This document shows positions 45,283 through 54,177 of a stretch of DNA of 64,000 bases, one piece after another. The notes below the pieces were generated by a model. It had not been told where the DNA came from. It did not search any database and worked only from the letters and a program-made list of their open reading frames with translations. The stretch is taken from contig NZ_CP067130.1 in NCBI RefSeq assembly GCF_028553745.1, forward strand, positions 496,001-560,000. Reading direction: 5' to 3'. The DNA comes from Paracoccus seriniphilus (lineage in GTDB: Bacteria; Pseudomonadota; Alphaproteobacteria; Rhodobacterales; Rhodobacteraceae). Made by a program: the position numbers and the translations under genes. Position 1 is the stretch's first letter; each line of letters starts with the position of its first letter.

Positions 45283-45659
45283 ATGAAGAAGGGCGACCGC
45301 CACGGGCATCGCGAGCGCCAGCTTGTCGGGACCTTCGGCACGGAAACGGTGAGCGTGCCGCAGGTGCGAGTTGAAGACGACGCCGGCAAGACCACGGAAT
45401 GGCGTCCGAAGGCGCTGCCAGATTATCAGGAAGCGTCGCAACGACCCTTGAGCCTCCAGCCGAGGTCCCGATTGCCTCGACCTATCTGTCCGGGACCGAC
45501 AGACGGCGGGTGAAACGGGCATTCTGCGGTCTGTTTGAAGGGGCGGTCGGCAAGGATGTGCTAAGCCGGACCTGGCGCAAGACGTTCCTGCGCAAATGGC
45601 GGCTCAAGCGCAAAGCTGTCGCGGACAGTCAGGAGGAGGCTGGGAATCGGCTTGTCTGA
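45283..45659 (+). pseudogene. IS256-family transposase remnant, frameshifted and deleted
   Basis: Frame one (45283 to about 45435) reads Lys-Lys-Gly-Asp-Arg-His-Gly-His-Arg-Glu-Arg, then Gly-Thr-Phe-Gly-Thr-Glu-Thr-Val-Ser-Val-Pro, as in the N-terminal part of Mutator-type transposases. Frame two (to 45659) continues with Ser-Thr-Tyr-Leu-Ser-Gly-Thr and Leu-Phe-Glu-Gly-Ala-Val-Gly-Lys-Asp, then jumps to a C-terminal Lys-Trp-Arg-Leu-Lys-Arg-Lys-Ala-Val-Ala-Asp-Ser. So there is at least one frameshift and a large internal deletion that removed the DDE core. No terminal inverted repeats recognised. Confidence 0.8.
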
Positions 45660-45890
45660 CGTCAGCGGATTTGGGACAGATTTGAGGATCTGAGCACCCA
45701 AGGATTTCTGTGTATCTGGTCCGACCCATGCGGTTTCAGATACTCAAGGTTCAGGCCCCGCTCCTCGGCAGATGCAGTTCGATCGCGGCCTGTCGATCAT
45801 CTGACGGCCCAAACAACGGTCCCGCCGGATCAAGGCGCTTCGCGCTCGGTTTCCAGCCATGTAGTGGAAGAATGATCCATCGACATCCGT

Positions 45891-46256
45891 TCACGGCTGG
45901 GCGAAGGCCCGGCTTGATATCTGGATGGGGTTTCGCGAAGGATCCCTGGCATTTGCAAACACATAGCCGTCGGCCTGATGAATCTTTCCGAATGTCAGCC
46001 CGTTGGCTCTGGATCTGGCGCAGAAAGACCCGACATCCTCAATGTCGAAAACCAGCTTGATCAGGGACTGACCTTCTGCCTGCGGGGCCGCTGCGGGGTG
46101 CAGAAGAATGGTCAGGCCGAAGTCCCGGGGCCTCAGTTCGACAAGGCGATCACCATCCGGGCGGTGCACAGAAAAACCGAAGTGGCGCGAGTAGAACTCT
46201 GCCATCTGATCAATCTTCTTCGTGTAGATCACGATCCGCCCAAGCGCAGCCGTCAT
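45891..46256 (-). CDS. VOC-family (glyoxalase/dioxygenase fold) protein
   Basis: A 121-residue vicinal-oxygen-chelate protein, one beta-alpha-beta-beta-beta pair on each half: Val-Ile-Tyr-Thr-Lys-Lys near the start, Phe-Tyr-Ser-Arg-His-Phe-Gly-Phe, then Val-Phe-Ala-Asn-Ala-Arg-Asp-Pro-Ser-Arg-Asn-Pro-Ile near the end. Metal ligands of glyoxalase I are not clearly all present. ATG 46256 is preferred for GGAGG 5 bases upstream; an adjacent ATG at 46259 is possible. Function unknown. Confidence 0.75.
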   Translation of the reverse strand: MTAALGRIVIYTKKIDQMAEFYSRHFGFSVHRPDGDRLVELRPRDFGLTILLHPAAAPQAEGQSLIKLVFDIEDVGSFCARSRANGLTFGKIHQADGYVFANARDPSRNPIQISSRAFAQP

Positions 46257-46340
46257 CATCGCCTCCGAGGTCAATCCCGACCGTGCCTGTTCCAGGACCA
46301 TCGTGCAGCCGCGCCCGAACGATCCGCAGGACCGGGGCCG

Positions 46341-46754
46341 TCAGCGCACCACCAGCACCGAGCGTTTCGCATGTGACGCCAGATAGCCCGCATTTGATGA
46401 AAGGAAATGTTCGGCGAAACCGGGAACATGGCTGGCCATCACGATGAGGTCGGCATCCAGTTTGTCCGCCGTGCGCAGCAAGACGTCATCAAGATCAACC
46501 GCCGGATCATGGCTGACTTCGGCATGGGCGTTGAACGCGATCCCCAGCGCCGCCGAACACTCGTCCGCGAAAGCGGCAAGCTTCCGGGAGTATTCGGCCG
46601 GCGTATGCGCGATTGCCGTCGGCACAGTCTGGCCCACGCCGACAAGATGCACGGTGGCACCATAGAGCCTGGCCATATCCGCCGCCACTTTCACGGCCTT
46701 GGTCATCTTTTCAGCGTGCCCAAGATCAACCGGAATCATGATGTTTGAAAACAT
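46341..46754 (-). CDS. Universal stress protein (UspA family)
   Basis: A 137-residue single-domain Usp with the opening Met-Ile-Pro-Val-Asp-Leu and a C-terminal Ala-Lys-Arg-Ser-Val-Leu-Val-Val. The ATP-binding Gly-x2-Gly-x9-Gly motif is degenerate (Ser-Asn-Ala-Gly-Tyr-Leu-Ala-Ser), so nucleotide binding is doubtful. ATG 46754 is chosen for the normal N-terminus, with purine-rich AAGGAGA upstream. It is downstream of the BCCT transporter gene on the same strand, 161 bp away; Usp next to osmolyte transporters is common. Confidence 0.85.
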   Translation of the reverse strand: MFSNIMIPVDLGHAEKMTKAVKVAADMARLYGATVHLVGVGQTVPTAIAHTPAEYSRKLAAFADECSAALGIAFNAHAEVSHDPAVDLDDVLLRTADKLDADLIVMASHVPGFAEHFLSSNAGYLASHAKRSVLVVR

Positions 46755-46915
46755 GTCGGTCTCCTTTTCCTTGTTCCTCTCAACGAACCGTTGCCCCTGG
46801 CGGCATGGTCGGCCTTCGCACCATGGTGGGCCGTGACCGACCGATGACGGCTGTCCCGACTGCGAACCCGCATTGGTGCCCCCGTCATGGCGCACCGTGC
46901 TGTCTCATCTCGGTC

Positions 46916-48529
46916 CTAACGCAGTTCCGTGCGCAGACCCTGAAAGATCGTATAGCACATGGCCAGCATCAGGATCGAAAACGGCACCCCGGTCGCCGTC
47001 ACGCCCGCCTGCAGCGCAGACAGACCGCCGCCGATCAACAGCACGATCGCGATCAGCCCTTCGACGACGCACCAGAAGATCCGCTGCGGCACCGGCGCGT
47101 CGATCTTGCCCCCCGCCGTGATCGTATCCACCACCAGTGACCCGGAATCCGAGGATGTCACGAAGAACACCAGCGCAAGGAATATCGCGATTGTCGATGC
47201 GATCTTGGTGAAGGGCAGCTCGTTCAGCATTCCGAACAACGAGAGCTCGGGCGAATAGCTGTCGATCACATTTGCCTTGACCAATGATGTCTCGGGGCTT
47301 GCAAGGATCTGTTCGATCGCAATGCCGCCAAAGACCCCCATCCAGATGAAGATGATCATCGAGGGGATGATAAGCACGCAGATCAGGAATTCGCGCACCG
47401 TGCGCCCCCGTGACACGCGGGCAATGAACATGCCGACAAAGGGCGCCCAGGAGACCCACCATGCCCAATAGAAGGCGGTCCAGCCTTCGCGATAGGCGTC
47501 ATCCGAGCGTCCGAACGGATTCGAAAGCGGAACGACATCCTGCGCATAGGCGATCAGACCCGTCCAGAACCCGTCCAGCCCCGCCAGGGTCGGCCCGACC
47601 AAAAGCACGAACAGGAAGAAAAGCAGGGCAAGGACCATGTTGATTTCCGAGAGCACCTTCACCCCGCCATCAAGGCCGCGATAGACCGATACCAGCGCTA
47701 CGGCCGTCACCAGGATGATGATGATGACCTGGGCATTGGTCGAAATTCCCAGCCCGAATGCAAAGTTGAAACCGGCATTGGCCTGTTGCGCGCCCAGCCC
47801 CAATGAGGTTGCAAGCCCGAACAGCGTTGCAAAGACCGCCAGAATATCAATGCAATGGCCCCACCAACCCCAGACGCGATCCCCCAGCAACGGGTAGAAA
47901 CAGGACCGAATCGAAAACGGCAAACCCTTGTTGTAGGTGAAAAATGCCAGCGCCAGCGCCATGATCGCATAGACCGCCCATCCGTGCAGACCCCAATGAT
48001 AGAAGGTTGCGGCCAGCCCCATTCGGCGGGCGGCCTCGACATTCTCGGCGATGATGGATCCATCCGCCGCGATGGGCGATGGCGTGCCCAGGGGGCCCGA
48101 GACATTCATGTGGTAGACGGGTTCCAGAACCCCGAAGAACAACAGCCCAATGCCCATGCCTGCGGCAAACAGCATGGCAAACCACTCGATATAGGAATAC
48201 TCGGGCTCGGCATCCGCGCCACCCAGCCGAACGTTCGACATCGGCAGGAAAATCAGGGCGATGCAGAATATCACGAAGAAATTGACGATGATCATGAAGA
48301 ACCAGTCAAGCTGCGTGGTCGCAAAGTTGCGCACAGCCAGAAAGACGGCCCCGGCCTGATCAGGAAACAGAAGCGTTATCAGAACGAATGCAACGGCAAA
48401 AAGCCCGGAAATCACAAATACGGGATTATGTATGTCAAATCCGAATGGCCCCAGTTGGCCGTCGATATTGTCTTGCCCGACCTCGAAGTCGGTCTCGAAC
48501 TCATCATTTGCAGGGATCGGATCTGTCAT
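46916..48529 (-). CDS. BCCT-family transporter (betaine/choline/carnitine type)
   Basis: A 537-residue secondary transporter with about 12 transmembrane helices. BCCT motifs: Gly-Met-Gly-Ile-Gly-Leu-Leu-Phe-Phe-Gly, the Trp-Gly-Leu-His-Gly-Trp-Ala-Val-Tyr segment and the signature Trp-Trp-Val-Ser-Trp-Ala-Pro-Phe-Val-Gly. The Met-Gly-Ile-Gly form rather than Met-Gly-Met-Gly hints at Na+ or other coupling, but I do not press it. The acidic N-terminal tail (about 25 residues) could be regulatory. It may supply a quaternary amine to the neighbouring amine cluster or serve osmoprotection. Confidence 0.92.
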   Translation of the reverse strand: MTDPIPANDEFETDFEVGQDNIDGQLGPFGFDIHNPVFVISGLFAVAFVLITLLFPDQAGAVFLAVRNFATTQLDWFFMIIVNFFVIFCIALIFLPMSNVRLGGADAEPEYSYIEWFAMLFAAGMGIGLLFFGVLEPVYHMNVSGPLGTPSPIAADGSIIAENVEAARRMGLAATFYHWGLHGWAVYAIMALALAFFTYNKGLPFSIRSCFYPLLGDRVWGWWGHCIDILAVFATLFGLATSLGLGAQQANAGFNFAFGLGISTNAQVIIIILVTAVALVSVYRGLDGGVKVLSEINMVLALLFFLFVLLVGPTLAGLDGFWTGLIAYAQDVVPLSNPFGRSDDAYREGWTAFYWAWWVSWAPFVGMFIARVSRGRTVREFLICVLIIPSMIIFIWMGVFGGIAIEQILASPETSLVKANVIDSYSPELSLFGMLNELPFTKIASTIAIFLALVFFVTSSDSGSLVVDTITAGGKIDAPVPQRIFWCVVEGLIAIVLLIGGGLSALQAGVTATGVPFSILMLAMCYTIFQGLRTELR

Positions 48530-48836
48530 AGCTCTTCCTGTTTTTGGATCTCACCTATGCATTCGCACTTCAGATCAATTTCACGTTGAGAATACTTCAG
48601 CTTTGCACGCCCCCTTTGATCAAGCAAGTCAAGTTACCAACGCCTCAAGCCCGCGCGCCTGTGCCCTGCCGGGCGTCAATCATGGAGAAACCATGATGTC
48701 CCACACCGCGACCCAGGTTATAAATTACTGAAAATACGTCGTTTTTGTCTTTTCTGGGCGATTTCCCGGAACTCCATCCCCGTTGCGCATTTGCTCTGCA
48801 TCTTCGGGTTGGAACAACGTCAAACTGGAGAATGAC
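48530..48836. other. Divergent spacer with a possible 12-codon ORF
   Basis: The 307-bp region between the BCCT gene (minus) and a small secreted protein gene (plus). A tiny plus-strand reading frame at 48693-48731 encodes 12 residues (Met-Met-Ser-His-Thr-Ala-Thr-Gln-Val-Ile-Asn-Tyr) with GGAG 5 bases upstream. It could be a leader peptide or chance. GGAG before 48837 serves the next gene. No clear promoter. Confidence 0.35.
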
Positions 48837-49118
48837 ATGACGCCGATATCGTCAAGACTGGGCGCCGCGACGCGCATCCTGTTCTTGCGGGCCGGGCTGG
48901 GCCTGGGGCTTGCAGCGGCGGCCAGCACGATGGCCCTGGCACAGGACAAGGGTGGGCGCAGCGGCCCGCCGAAAGAGGCATTCACCGCCTGCGAAAGCCG
49001 GGCCCAGAATGATTCCTGCCCGATCACCACGCCCGAGGGCAAATCGATCAAGGGAACCTGCATGGCCACCCCCGACAAGAAGCTGGCCTGCGTGCCCAAG
49101 GACGCGCCGCGCCGCTGA
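48837..49118 (+). CDS. Small secreted Cys-containing protein
   Basis: A 93-residue protein with a signal peptide (hydrophobic Leu/Gly/Ala stretch, cleavage near Ala-Leu-Ala-Gln) and a mature part of about 55 residues with four Cys, in Ala-Cys-Glu-Ser, Ser-Cys-Pro-Ile, Thr-Cys-Met-Ala and Ala-Cys-Val-Pro, suggesting two disulfides or a metal site. ATG 48837 has GGAG 7 bases upstream. I do not recognise a family. It is convergent with the adjacent two-component system. Confidence 0.7.
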   Translation: MTPISSRLGAATRILFLRAGLGLGLAAAASTMALAQDKGGRSGPPKEAFTACESRAQNDSCPITTPEGKSIKGTCMATPDKKLACVPKDAPRR

Positions 49119-49128
49119 CACGACAGCA

Positions 49129-49158
49129 TCGGCCTGCCCGCTTCGGTTGGCGGGCCGA
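49129..49158. terminator. Hairpin between convergent small protein and regulator
   Basis: TCGGCC (49129-49134) pairs with GGCCGA (49153-49158), extended by G/C pairs with a small bulge, in the 42-bp spacer. Likely shared by both genes; no T-tract. Confidence 0.4.
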
Positions 49159-49160
49159 CC

Positions 49161-49841
49161 CTACGGCCCGAAAGCGTATCCGACCCCATAGACCGAGCGG
49201 ATCAGTTCCAGTCCCGGCACAAGCGCCTTCACCTTCACGCGGATATTCTTGATATGGCTGTCGATGGTGCGATCGAAGACATCGGCATCATCGGGAAAGG
49301 CCATCTCCAGAAGCTGCGCGCGCGAAAAGACGCGCCCCGGACGCCTGTGCAGCGTGTGCAGGATCTGAAATTCGCGCTTGGTCAGATCAAGCGATTTTCC
49401 CGCCAGCGTCGCACGCCAGCTTTCCGGGTCCATGACAAGACTGTTTTCCGGGCTCTCGACCCCTTGCGCAGGTGCGGTGCGTCGCAGGATTGCCTTGATG
49501 CGCGCGACCAGTTCACGGGGGCTGAAGGGCTTGCACAGATAATCATCCGCGCCCAGTTCCAAGCCCAGAAGACGGTCGATTTCCTCGACCCGCGCGGTTT
49601 CCATGATGATCGGCACGTCGCTTCTCGCGCGCAGTTCACGACAGATCGTCAGCCCGTCCTTGCCCGGCAGCATGATATCCAGCACCACCAGAGCGGGTTG
49701 CGCCGCCAGCACCCTCTCAACGGCATGGGTGCCATCCCACAGGATTTCCGCCTCCATTCCGGCCTGCGCCAGATAATCGCGAAGCACCTCGGCAAGATCA
49801 GGTTCATCCTCGATGATCATGATACGTTTGGGCGCGCTCAT
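49161..49841 (-). CDS. OmpR-family response regulator
   Basis: A 226-residue response regulator: receiver domain with Asp55 (Val-Leu-Asp-Ile-Met-Leu-Pro-Gly) and Lys in Leu-Cys-Lys-Pro-Phe, then an OmpR/PhoB winged helix ending Ser-Val-Tyr-Gly-Val-Gly-Tyr-Ala-Phe. The switch Thr region reads Ile-Met-Glu-Thr-Ala-Arg. Its start overlaps the stop of the histidine kinase (ATGA), so the kinase gene is upstream on this strand. Closest in type to BaeR. Confidence 0.92.
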   Translation of the reverse strand: MSAPKRIMIIEDEPDLAEVLRDYLAQAGMEAEILWDGTHAVERVLAAQPALVVLDIMLPGKDGLTICRELRARSDVPIIMETARVEEIDRLLGLELGADDYLCKPFSPRELVARIKAILRRTAPAQGVESPENSLVMDPESWRATLAGKSLDLTKREFQILHTLHRRPGRVFSRAQLLEMAFPDDADVFDRTIDSHIKNIRVKVKALVPGLELIRSVYGVGYAFGP

Positions 49842-51298
49842 GCTTTCTCTCCATATGGCAGCGTCATGCAGATATGCAGCCCGCCCAGACGCGAGGGTGC
49901 GGCGGAAATCTGCCCGCCGTGGGCCTCAACAATGGCCTTGCAGATCGACAGTCCCAGCCCCGAGCCTCCCTTGGCGCGCGAACGCGAGGCCTCGCCGCGA
50001 TGAAAGCGGTCGAACAGCCGCGACATCGAGGCCTCGGGCGGGGCCGGTGCGCTGTCGTCCACCGTCAGATAGGCCACATCCCTGCCTGCCCAGACCCGCA
50101 TCCGGACCGTTCCCGGCGCATCGGTATAGCGCAGCGCATTGGACAGCAGATTGTCGATCACCTGCCCGATCCGGCCTGCATCGCAGGACAGGTGGATGGG
50201 CGAGGCGATCTCGGTGACCAGTTCCAGCCCGGCGGCGGCAAAACCCTCGCAGAACCCCTCGGCGGCGGTACGTGCGATCCGTGACAGATCGGCAGGGCCG
50301 CGATCAGCGATCAGGCTTTCCTCGCGCCAGGCGCTGAGCAGGCGCAGATCCGCGGTCAGCCGGGTCAGCCGCGCCACCGCATCCTCCATCGCGCCAAGGG
50401 TTTGCGGGTCGGCGCGCCGCACCCCGTCCTGCAGCGCCTCGATATGGGCGCGCAACACGGCCAGAGGGGTTTGCAGCTCATGGCTGGTATCCGAGACCCA
50501 TTGCCGTTGCGCGCGCTCGGCCGCCTCAAGGCTTTCGGCCAGCGCATTATAGTGATCGATCAGCTGGCCCAGCTCATCATTGCCGCGGCGCGGAATGCGC
50601 GAGGCATATTCGCCCCCGGCCAGTCGCTTGGCGCCGCGTTCCAGCGCCCGGATCGGCACAAGGAAACCGCGCGACAGCAGCGCCGCCCCGATCCCGGACA
50701 GCAGCAATGCCAGCGCCGCCGTGTAAAGCAGCGCCCGGAACTGCGAGCGCAGGAAGAAAGTGTCAGTGCTGCTTTGAATCGCGCCCGGCGCAACAATGCC
50801 CAGCCATCCCAGCGGCGCGGCGTCCTTGTCCGCATCGTGGGCGGTGATCGCCAGTTTCTCGATATCCTGCCCCCTGGCCTGATCATCTCCGGCGATGACA
50901 TTCCCCTTGGCGTCCAGCAGGACAAGTCGTCGGTCGATGGGCAATGGCGGTGCTGGATGACCCGGCGGCCCCGGCGGCTTCGCGGCCCCCTCTGGGGCTG
51001 GCGGCATGGCGGGCCCCGACGGGCCTCTTGCATCGGGGTTGTTGTCCCTCACGAAACGGTGCCAGGCTTCGGGATCATCGCGAAACTGCGGCCAGCCGCC
51101 CGCCTGCGCGTCATGGATTTGCGCCAGCGCCACAGCCAGCGGCGCATGCAGGTCAAGTTCCTCGCGCAGCAGATAGCGGGAAAACCCATCACGCATGCTG
51201 ACGGCCACCAGCGTCGCCATGATCACGACGACCAGCAGGGCGGTCAGCGCAATGGCCCCGAACAAACGGTAGGCCAAGGGAAGATAGGGTGTTTTCAT
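49838..51298 (-). CDS. Sensor histidine kinase with Pro-rich periplasmic domain
   Basis: A 486-residue BaeS-like kinase. Transmembrane helix about 11-35, periplasmic sensor domain 36-188, second helix about 189-210, HAMP, H-box Ser-Asp-Thr-Ser-His273-Glu-Leu-Gln-Thr-Pro-Leu, N box Asn-Leu-Leu-Ser-Asn-Ala and G boxes. The sensor domain holds an unusual Pro/Gly/Ala-rich insertion at about residues 92-120. ATG 51298 is chosen so the first helix is near the N-terminus. It is divergent from the ferredoxin-flavoprotein operon and probably controls it (inference). Confidence 0.9.
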   Translation of the reverse strand: MKTPYLPLAYRLFGAIALTALLVVVIMATLVAVSMRDGFSRYLLREELDLHAPLAVALAQIHDAQAGGWPQFRDDPEAWHRFVRDNNPDARGPSGPAMPPAPEGAAKPPGPPGHPAPPLPIDRRLVLLDAKGNVIAGDDQARGQDIEKLAITAHDADKDAAPLGWLGIVAPGAIQSSTDTFFLRSQFRALLYTAALALLLSGIGAALLSRGFLVPIRALERGAKRLAGGEYASRIPRRGNDELGQLIDHYNALAESLEAAERAQRQWVSDTSHELQTPLAVLRAHIEALQDGVRRADPQTLGAMEDAVARLTRLTADLRLLSAWREESLIADRGPADLSRIARTAAEGFCEGFAAAGLELVTEIASPIHLSCDAGRIGQVIDNLLSNALRYTDAPGTVRMRVWAGRDVAYLTVDDSAPAPPEASMSRLFDRFHRGEASRSRAKGGSGLGLSICKAIVEAHGGQISAAPSRLGGLHICMTLPYGEKA

Positions 51299-51542
51299 GG
51301 CGCGAATTGGCCCCGCGAATGTGAAGAAAGGATGGAGAAACATCCCGTCCCGGTCAATGCAAGGCGAATTTCACGCGCGCAAAGCCTGCAGGAAATGCGG
51401 GCGGGCAAGGCATTGTCGCGCAAACAGCCCAAATCGTGGCCACAACCGCAAAATTTCTGCCCGGCTACCCAATCGCTCCACATTCATCCGCCAGATTGCC
51501 ACCCACAAGCGACATTCGGACCGAAGAAGGCGGATCACACCC

Positions 51543-51752
51543 ATGACCATCAAGAGCATCAATGGCTGCATCGGCTGCGAGGAATGCGTGAAGTCATGCC
51601 CCTGCGACGTGCTGCGCATGGAAAATGGCCGGGCGGTGATCACCTATCCCGCCGATTGCCAGATCTGCCACCTCTGCCGGATGTATTGCCCCGTCGATGC
51701 CATCGAAATGGCCCCCGAGAAATCCATCCCCGTCATCACGCCCTGGGGGTAA
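51543..51752 (+). CDS. Two-cluster ferredoxin
   Basis: A 69-residue ferredoxin with two CxxCxxCxxxC motifs: Cys-Ile-Gly-Cys-Glu-Glu-Cys-Val-Lys-Ser-Cys and Cys-Gln-Ile-Cys-His-Leu-Cys-Arg-Met-Tyr-Cys, so two [4Fe-4S] clusters. No signal peptide, so cytoplasmic. The stop is 4 bases before the membrane protein. Similar ferredoxins accompany AprA/fumarate-reductase-like flavoproteins. Here the flavoprotein is exported, so the ferredoxin would feed electrons to the membrane protein rather than directly (inference). Confidence 0.88.
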   Translation: MTIKSINGCIGCEECVKSCPCDVLRMENGRAVITYPADCQICHLCRMYCPVDAIEMAPEKSIPVITPWG

Positions 51753-51756
51753 TGCC

Positions 51757-52434
51757 ATGAAACCCGCTGCCCGTTTCCTTGCCATTCTTGCCGGTCTGGC
51801 CATTCTTGTCGGCCTGCCGATGCTGTTTTATGCGCTGGGTGGTGCGCCGCGCCGGTCGCTGTTGAAGGAATGCCTGTCCATCGCGACCTTCCTGTCCTTC
51901 GGCTTCATGATCGGCCAGTTCTTCCTGGCGCGGACAAACACCATGCTGATGGGGCTGTTCAAACCGATCACCGTGCAGAGGGTGCATAAGTCCATCGCCT
52001 ATGGGGCCATCACCGTCATCGCGCTGCATCCCTTTCTGATTGTCCTGCCCCGCTATTTCGAAGGCGGGGTGAAGCCGCTGGATGCGTTCTGGACGATGAT
52101 CACCAGTTTCGACAATCTGGGTATCCTGCTGGGGCTGGCCGCCTGGATCCTGATGATCGTCCTTGGCGTGACCGCCTATTTCCGCATGCGGATGCTTGGG
52201 CGATTTGCCACACGCTACCGGGGCTGGCGCTATTTTCATGGCGGACTGGCAGTCGTCTTCACGGCCGTGGCCGTCTGGCATGCGATTGATCTGGGCCGCC
52301 ACATCCACAGCGCGATGACCGCATATTTCCTGACCCTGATCGTCATCGGCTTTGGCCTGCTTGCACGACTTTACTGGTCCGCACTGCCCAGGGCCCCGCT
52401 TGCGCAAACCCTTTCGGACGGAGTGCAATCATGA
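51757..52434 (+). CDS. Ferric-reductase-like heme membrane protein
   Basis: A 225-residue protein with about six transmembrane helices and paired histidines: His in Val-His-Lys-Ser-Ile-Ala, Ala-Leu-His-Pro-Phe, Tyr-Phe-His-Gly-Gly and Val-Trp-His-Ala-Ile. The pattern fits a ferric reductase-like or YedZ/MsrQ-like transmembrane domain holding b hemes. ATG 51757 is used. Its stop overlaps the flavoprotein start (ATGA). It most likely moves electrons from the cytoplasmic side to the exported flavoprotein. Confidence 0.8.
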   Translation: MKPAARFLAILAGLAILVGLPMLFYALGGAPRRSLLKECLSIATFLSFGFMIGQFFLARTNTMLMGLFKPITVQRVHKSIAYGAITVIALHPFLIVLPRYFEGGVKPLDAFWTMITSFDNLGILLGLAAWILMIVLGVTAYFRMRMLGRFATRYRGWRYFHGGLAVVFTAVAVWHAIDLGRHIHSAMTAYFLTLIVIGFGLLARLYWSALPRAPLAQTLSDGVQS

Positions 52435-54176
52435 CCGACACCCCAAATCGTCGTCAGTTTCTTGCCCTTGGCGGGGCCGGTATCGCCGCACTTGGCGCCG
52501 CCGTGGCATGGGCACAGAACAAGGTCGAATTCGATCCCGGCACGGTCACCAACAGCGATTACACCACCGATGTGCTGGTGATCGGCGGCGGCATGGCGGG
52601 GCTGTTCGCGGCCGTCAAGGCCCATGACGCCGGGGCGCGCACGATGATCGTTTCGAAGGGGCGGCTTGGTTCATCGGGGCTGACGCCCTTCGCCAAGGGT
52701 TTCTTCACCTTCGATCCCGCAACCGAAGAGCTGACCATCGACGAATTCGTCGCCAAGGTGCAGCGGTCGGCCCTTGGCACCGCGAACACGGTCTTCACGC
52801 GGCAACTGGCGGAAAACTCGGCTCAGCGCGCGGCGGAACTGAAGCAATGGGGTTTCTTCGATCAGGTGCTGGCCAACCGCCCCTTCATGAAGCCCATCGA
52901 GGAACGCGACATTCCCTTGCTTGAACGGGTGATGATCACCCATCTTGTCAAGGAGGACGGGCGCGTCGCCGGGGCTGCGGGCTTTCGCCTCGATCGCGAG
53001 GAAACGGTGACGCTTCGCGCCAGAACGGTGGTGCTGTGCACCGGCGCAGGCGGCTTCAAGCCCAGTGGCTTCCCGGTCTGTGACCTGACCCACGACGGCA
53101 CGATCATGGGTTACGAGATCGGCGCCAAGGTCACGGGCAAGGAATGGAACGACGGCCATGGCACGCGCTCGGTGAACCCGGCGGCCTGTTTTGACAACTG
53201 GGGCGACATGTTCGAACGGGTGCCCGGAACCAATGGTGTCGAGGTGCATCACGACCTGGGTGTCGATATCAACTATCAGGCCTATATGGGCGGCAACCCC
53301 GTTCAGGGCGGCCCCGGCTCTCCTCCCGTGGAAGACGCGACATTGATTGCCGGTGGCCCGCAAATCCCGGAAGAATTCCAGCACCGGGAGGGCGGTCCGC
53401 CGCCCGGCGCGGATGGTGACGGCCCTCCGGGGGCACCTCCGGGTCGCGGCGGCGGGCCGGGTGGCCCCCCGCCGCCGGGATTTCACGTCGGCTCGACCAT
53501 GGGCGGGGCCTCGGCGGGAATGGCCATCCACAAATCCGAAGGGCTGGTGCCGGTGAACGAAACCGGTCTCAGCACCGTGCCCGGCCTTTACGCGGCTGGC
53601 GATGCGCTTGGCAGCCATATGGCGGGCGGGATCTACACCCAGATCGGCTCATCCCTCGCGGGCTCGGCCGTGCAGGGCGCGATTGCGGGGGCGGCAGCGG
53701 CGGCCGAGGCAGCCACCCTGCCCGATCCGGTGGTTTCGAAGGCACGGATGGAGGCGATCAAGACCGATGTGCTTGCGCCACTCAGACGCGAGGCGGGCTA
53801 TGGCCCGGCCTGGGTCACCCAGACCCTGCAAGGCATCATGATCCCGAATTTCGTCCTGTATATCAAGAAGGCCACGATGATGCAGGCGGCCCTGGCCTAT
53901 ATCGAGGAACTGCGAGATCACCACGCCCCGATGCTGCGCGCGGCAAACATGCATGAATTGCGTCTGGCGCATGAGACCCGCAACATGATCCTGAGCGCGG
54001 AAATGAAACTGCGCGCCTCGATGATGCGGACGGAAAGCCGGTGCAGCCATTACCGGCTGGATTACCCCGAGCCCGATGACAGGAACTGGCGCGCCTGGAT
54101 CAATATTTATCGCGGTGCCGATGGCAGCATGCAGCTTGAGAAACAGCCGTTTGAAACCTGGGCCACACAGTCATGA
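52431..54176 (+). CDS. Tat-exported fumarate-reductase-like flavoprotein
   Basis: A 581-residue FAD protein. Tat signal Asn-Arg-Arg-Gln-Phe-Leu-Ala-Leu-Gly at 6-14 with an Ala/Gly stretch to about 28. FAD motif Ile-Gly-Gly-Gly-Met-Ala-Gly-Leu (51-58), and the C-terminal Arg-Thr-Glu-Ser-Arg-Cys-Ser-His-Tyr-Arg motif typical of succinate dehydrogenase/fumarate reductase/AprA-like flavoproteins. Residues 321-350 are almost all Pro, Gly, Ala and Asp, an insertion inside the substrate or capping region. It is probably a periplasmic reductase of an unknown small substrate, fed by the membrane protein and ferredoxin. Confidence 0.85.
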   Translation: MTDTPNRRQFLALGGAGIAALGAAVAWAQNKVEFDPGTVTNSDYTTDVLVIGGGMAGLFAAVKAHDAGARTMIVSKGRLGSSGLTPFAKGFFTFDPATEELTIDEFVAKVQRSALGTANTVFTRQLAENSAQRAAELKQWGFFDQVLANRPFMKPIEERDIPLLERVMITHLVKEDGRVAGAAGFRLDREETVTLRARTVVLCTGAGGFKPSGFPVCDLTHDGTIMGYEIGAKVTGKEWNDGHGTRSVNPAACFDNWGDMFERVPGTNGVEVHHDLGVDINYQAYMGGNPVQGGPGSPPVEDATLIAGGPQIPEEFQHREGGPPPGADGDGPPGAPPGRGGGPGGPPPPGFHVGSTMGGASAGMAIHKSEGLVPVNETGLSTVPGLYAAGDALGSHMAGGIYTQIGSSLAGSAVQGAIAGAAAAAEAATLPDPVVSKARMEAIKTDVLAPLRREAGYGPAWVTQTLQGIMIPNFVLYIKKATMMQAALAYIEELRDHHAPMLRAANMHELRLAHETRNMILSAEMKLRASMMRTESRCSHYRLDYPEPDDRNWRAWINIYRGADGSMQLEKQPFETWATQS

Positions 54177-54177
54177 C

